Of a stretch of DNA of 64,000 nucleotides, positions 61,688 through 64,000 are shown piece by piece. Location of the stretch: positions 85,964 to 149,963 of the forward strand of contig CAKPGU010000002.1 of assembly GCA_934155265.1 (NCBI GenBank), given 5' to 3'. The stretch is from an uncultured Clostridia bacterium (GTDB lineage: Bacteria > Bacillota > Clostridia > TANB77 > CAG-508). The number at the start of each line of letters is the position of its first letter. Position 1 is the first letter of the stretch. The translations under genes were made by a program, and so were the position numbers. Under the pieces are notes generated by a model. The model saw nothing but the letters and a program-made list of their open reading frames with translations, was not told the origin of the DNA and searched no databases.

Positions 61688-62766
61688 TTAATTTATAGCA
61701 ACTCCATTAACATACAATTTATATCCATTAAAATTAATATTACTATACCTAGAATCTCCATCATCTAATGAAGTAACATAAGAATCACTTGTTAATGTAA
61801 TAGTAGAATTCATATCTAATTTCAATGCTATATTTTTTGCAGTATTATCAGCATTAATTGTTCCTGAATAAGAACAACTACTTAAATTCATTGTTAATGT
61901 TGATATATTATCAATTTCAATCCTTGTGCACTTGCTGTTAATGTTGAATTTGTTACTGTTGCCGTATTTTTACCTTCTATTACTACCATTTGTGAACCAT
62001 GTGCTGTTCCCTCAGTATTTGTTATAGATATATCACCTGTTGAATATATAACTGGTGACCCACTACCATTTGTCTCTAATTTAGAGTTTTTGGCAATTAC
62101 TGTACCTTCTCCTCTATCTGTTGCAAGTGTTGCACAACTTTCTCCTTGTGTTGTAATTTTTACATTATCAGCTTCTATATATCCTCCATAAGTAGCATCT
62201 AGCCCTCTTGAAGAACTACTCCCTGTTGTTGTTATTGTAGAATCACTTATATATATTTTTGAATCTGTTCCAGTTGAAAATACAGCATTGCTTCCTTTAG
62301 CATTTGTATCAATTGTTGCATTTTTTATTGTTGCAGTTGAATTTTCTGTTACTAATATTCCTGCATTTACTCCATAAAATTCTGAATTTTCTGTATTTGA
62401 ACTGTCTCCTCCAGTTTTACTAACTTCTGCACCGTCAAGTGTAAGATTTCCATCATTTTCAACTAAAATGACACTTTTATCATTTTCTGATGTAGTATAA
62501 TTAGCAGTTAATGTCTCATCAGTTCCATCAACTTCTGTCTCACCTGATTTTGTTACAGAAGTTGAGGCTGAATTCATATTTCCTTCAGGTATCATTTGTT
62601 GACTGTTTTGACTATTTGTATTTTGGTGTATAAATACCTTATTTGTTATACATACTTGTGCTACTGTTAATATTGTTGTTAATATTAATGTTAGAAGAAC
62701 AAATATAATTGTTATATTGGTTTCATTTAATGTTTCTCTTAATGTATATTTATTAAATCTTGACAT
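61688..62766 (-). pseudogene. Beta-helix surface protein, broken by an internal deletion and frameshift
   Basis: The first part (61894-62766) has an N-terminal membrane helix (about 16-38) and repeats of the parallel beta-helix type (ENDGNLTLDGAEVSKTGG, NSTATIKNATIDT). It runs out of frame after TASAQG. A second ORF (61688-61891) continues in another frame as STLTMNLSSCSYSG and SYVTSLDDGD to the family's usual end NGYKLYVNGVAIN. Homologs I recall have more sequence between these parts, so a deletion is likely. A programmed or sequencing frameshift cannot be ruled out. Confidence 0.75.
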
Positions 62767-62876
62767 TACTAAATAAATAATTAATATTGAAATAACAAGT
62801 CCTTCTAATCCAAATTTTCCTCCTTAATTCATTTTCTATATTTTAACCCAGAAACATTTAAAAATTATTGAAAAAA

Positions 62877-62912
62877 AGAGATATTCAATTAAATAATTAA
62901 ATATCTCTTTTA
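62877..62912 (-). terminator. Terminator of the DUF84 gene
   Basis: GAGATATTCAATTA pairs with TAATTAAATATCTC-like sequence and ends in a T-run on the minus strand, just after the stop at 62916. Confidence 0.75.
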
Positions 62913-62915
62913 AAT

Positions 62916-63446
62916 TTAATTTAGTTTTGCCGAAGCTAATGCCATTTCAGTCGCTTGAGCTACAGCCTCTGCTCTTGAGTAATTTTCCCCAAGTAATTCA
63001 TTGTTTTTTCTTATCCCTTTTTTTCTAAGATATTCATTGACACCATATTTCTTCACCATCCAAATATCTCTTGTAGGAATCTGCCAGCCAGCACTTTTTC
63101 CCCACAGATATCTATGATTCTTCTTATCAAATATACAAATAACTTGTACATTGAAGAAATTTCTCATGCAAACTTCTATTCCAGCTTCACAACTAATATA
63201 AAAATCTGCATCTCCTCCAGTATGCCTAATAGTATTTACTCTATTTAGTGCACCTTGGTAAATTTCTTCCATAAATGGTTGCCTAGGTACTTCTGATTTA
63301 ACCTTTTGGTAATGAATTTCTACCTCAGATTCTTGAATTTTGAAAAACCGTGAAATAGCTGTTTTTATTCCTAAAATTTTTTCATGTGATGCTGTTGCAA
63401 TTTCAACTTTCATTTTGATTTCATTTTCTGTTGATGTTCTTATCAT
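62916..63446 (-). CDS. DUF84-family inosine/xanthosine triphosphatase
   Basis: A 176-residue protein of the YjjX-like non-canonical NTPase family. Typical stretches are VEIATASHEKILGIKTAI at the start, SEVPRQPFMEEIYQGALNR, FYISCEAGIEV and LLGENYSRAEAVAQATEMAL. It should remove deaminated purine nucleotides. AAGGAGG precedes the ATG. Its G+C is richer than that of the neighbours, as in the HIT and kinase genes, and it has its own terminator. Confidence 0.82.
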   Translation of the reverse strand: MIRTSTENEIKMKVEIATASHEKILGIKTAISRFFKIQESEVEIHYQKVKSEVPRQPFMEEIYQGALNRVNTIRHTGGDADFYISCEAGIEVCMRNFFNVQVICIFDKKNHRYLWGKSAGWQIPTRDIWMVKKYGVNEYLRKKGIRKNNELLGENYSRAEAVAQATEMALASAKLN

Positions 63447-63565
63447 ATTGTTTCCTCCTTAAATAAAAATATTTATTACAGATGAAATCATATTTAAAAA
63501 TAAGCTCTTCTTTATTTTATCATATATTATGTTAAATTGCAACCAGTATAATCATCTAAAATCTA

Positions 63566-64000
63566 TTAAACATCATCTTCTCTAATTACATTGTATTCTT
63601 TAAGAATTTTTTCAATATCTGTACCTTTAATTTGTTTTAAAACCTCTTTTAAAGCAATTTTTTCTTTTAAGCCTAAATTCATTTCTGTAATTGGCTTTCC
63701 ATCTCTTAATTTAACTGTAGCATTTAGTAAATCTCTAATATCATAAGTGCTTCCCCAAACTTCTGGAACACCTCTGTCAATATTCAATAATGTATATACA
63801 GCAACCATTGCAGTTCTTATAGAATATTCTGTTGTAAATATTGTGTCTCTTTCAGTTTCTGCAAATTGTCCTAAAAATGCGAAATTTACAGCTTGATTTG
63901 GAACTACTTTTGGTCTATCTGTCCCATTTCTTGGCATAAAGAATGCATCTATATATGGCATCATTACAGGTATTGTATTAGCACTCTTTTCTGCTAATTC
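63566..64000 (-). CDS. ohyA: Oleate hydratase, C-terminal part (partial)
   Basis: The frame is open from the right window edge to the stop at 63566. The visible 145 residues contain MMPYIDAFFMPRNGTDRPKV, NFAFLGQFAETERDTIFTTEYS and SIRTAMVAVYTLLNIDRG, which match the end of the oleate hydratase (formerly myosin-cross-reactive antigen) family. The enzyme adds water to unsaturated fatty acids, using FAD. The start and the FAD-binding domain are outside the window. Confidence 0.9.
   Translation of the reverse strand, partial: ELAEKSANTIPVMMPYIDAFFMPRNGTDRPKVVPNQAVNFAFLGQFAETERDTIFTTEYSIRTAMVAVYTLLNIDRGVPEVWGSTYDIRDLLNATVKLRDGKPITEMNLGLKEKIALKEVLKQIKGTDIEKILKEYNVIREDDV

Overview
This is an AT-rich window from a spore-forming, low-GC Gram-positive bacterium, most likely a Clostridia-type anaerobe. 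The evidence is the cotJABC spore-coat operon, the order tig-clpP-clpX, the block rimP-nusA-rnpM-infB-rbfA-nrnA-truB, and miaB next to mutS. I cannot name the genus. Most genes lie on the minus strand.

Region 1 (1 to about 7880) is the right part of a mobilizable element that enters from the left edge. It has the C-terminus of a MobV/Pre-type relaxase, a four-gene minus-strand cargo operon (zinc-finger protein, MFS transporter, family 2 glycosyltransferase, P-loop kinase), a small HTH protein, a tiny ORF, a large serine recombinase and a RelB/ParE-type toxin-antitoxin pair. Region 2 (7990 to 13131) is a second, complete 5.1 kb element. It carries a type III toxin-antitoxin system (ToxN with a three-repeat ToxI RNA), an array of palindromic sites, a protein with five tandem repeats joined to a sigma-70-like C-terminus, a tiny ORF and its own large serine recombinase. 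It is bounded by a 14-bp direct repeat and splits cotJC; joining the flanks restores the cotJC reading frame exactly. Element 1 ends inside the same gene, so cotJC appears to have been hit twice.

Region 3 (13.1-22.9 kb) holds the rest of cotJ, tRNA-Met and tRNA-Tyr, an M29 aminopeptidase, two phosphatases, secA and a PhoH-family gene. Region 4 (23.0-28.4 kb) is a six-gene operon whose parts match the Gram-negative Arn lipid-modification route: polyprenyl-phosphate glycosyltransferase, membrane GT-C transferase, sugar aminotransferase, ATP-grasp ligase and two small EamA/SMR proteins. It probably attaches a modified amino sugar to a surface polymer. Region 5 (28.4-42.5 kb) mixes membrane proteins, a zeta toxin with a small partner, two paralogous PHP phosphoesterases, several genes of higher G+C, a Pro/Arg-rich probable spore protein, murD and a cmk-like kinase. 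Region 6 (42.5-61.5 kb) is mostly housekeeping: clpX, clpP, tig, metG, truB, nrnA, rbfA, infB, nusA, rimP, mutS and miaB. A zeta toxin-antitoxin module sits between miaB and mutS; its antitoxin is fused in frame to MiaB and the toxin has lost its P-loop Ser/Thr. The right end has a broken beta-helix surface protein, a DUF84 NTPase and the C-terminus of an oleate hydratase.

The intergenic spaces hold several dispersed repeat families: a 103-bp perfect inverted repeat beside clpX, a related 56-bp pair around a small gene between infB and rbfA, a duplicated 136-bp structured element, and short inverted units around the Arn-like operon.
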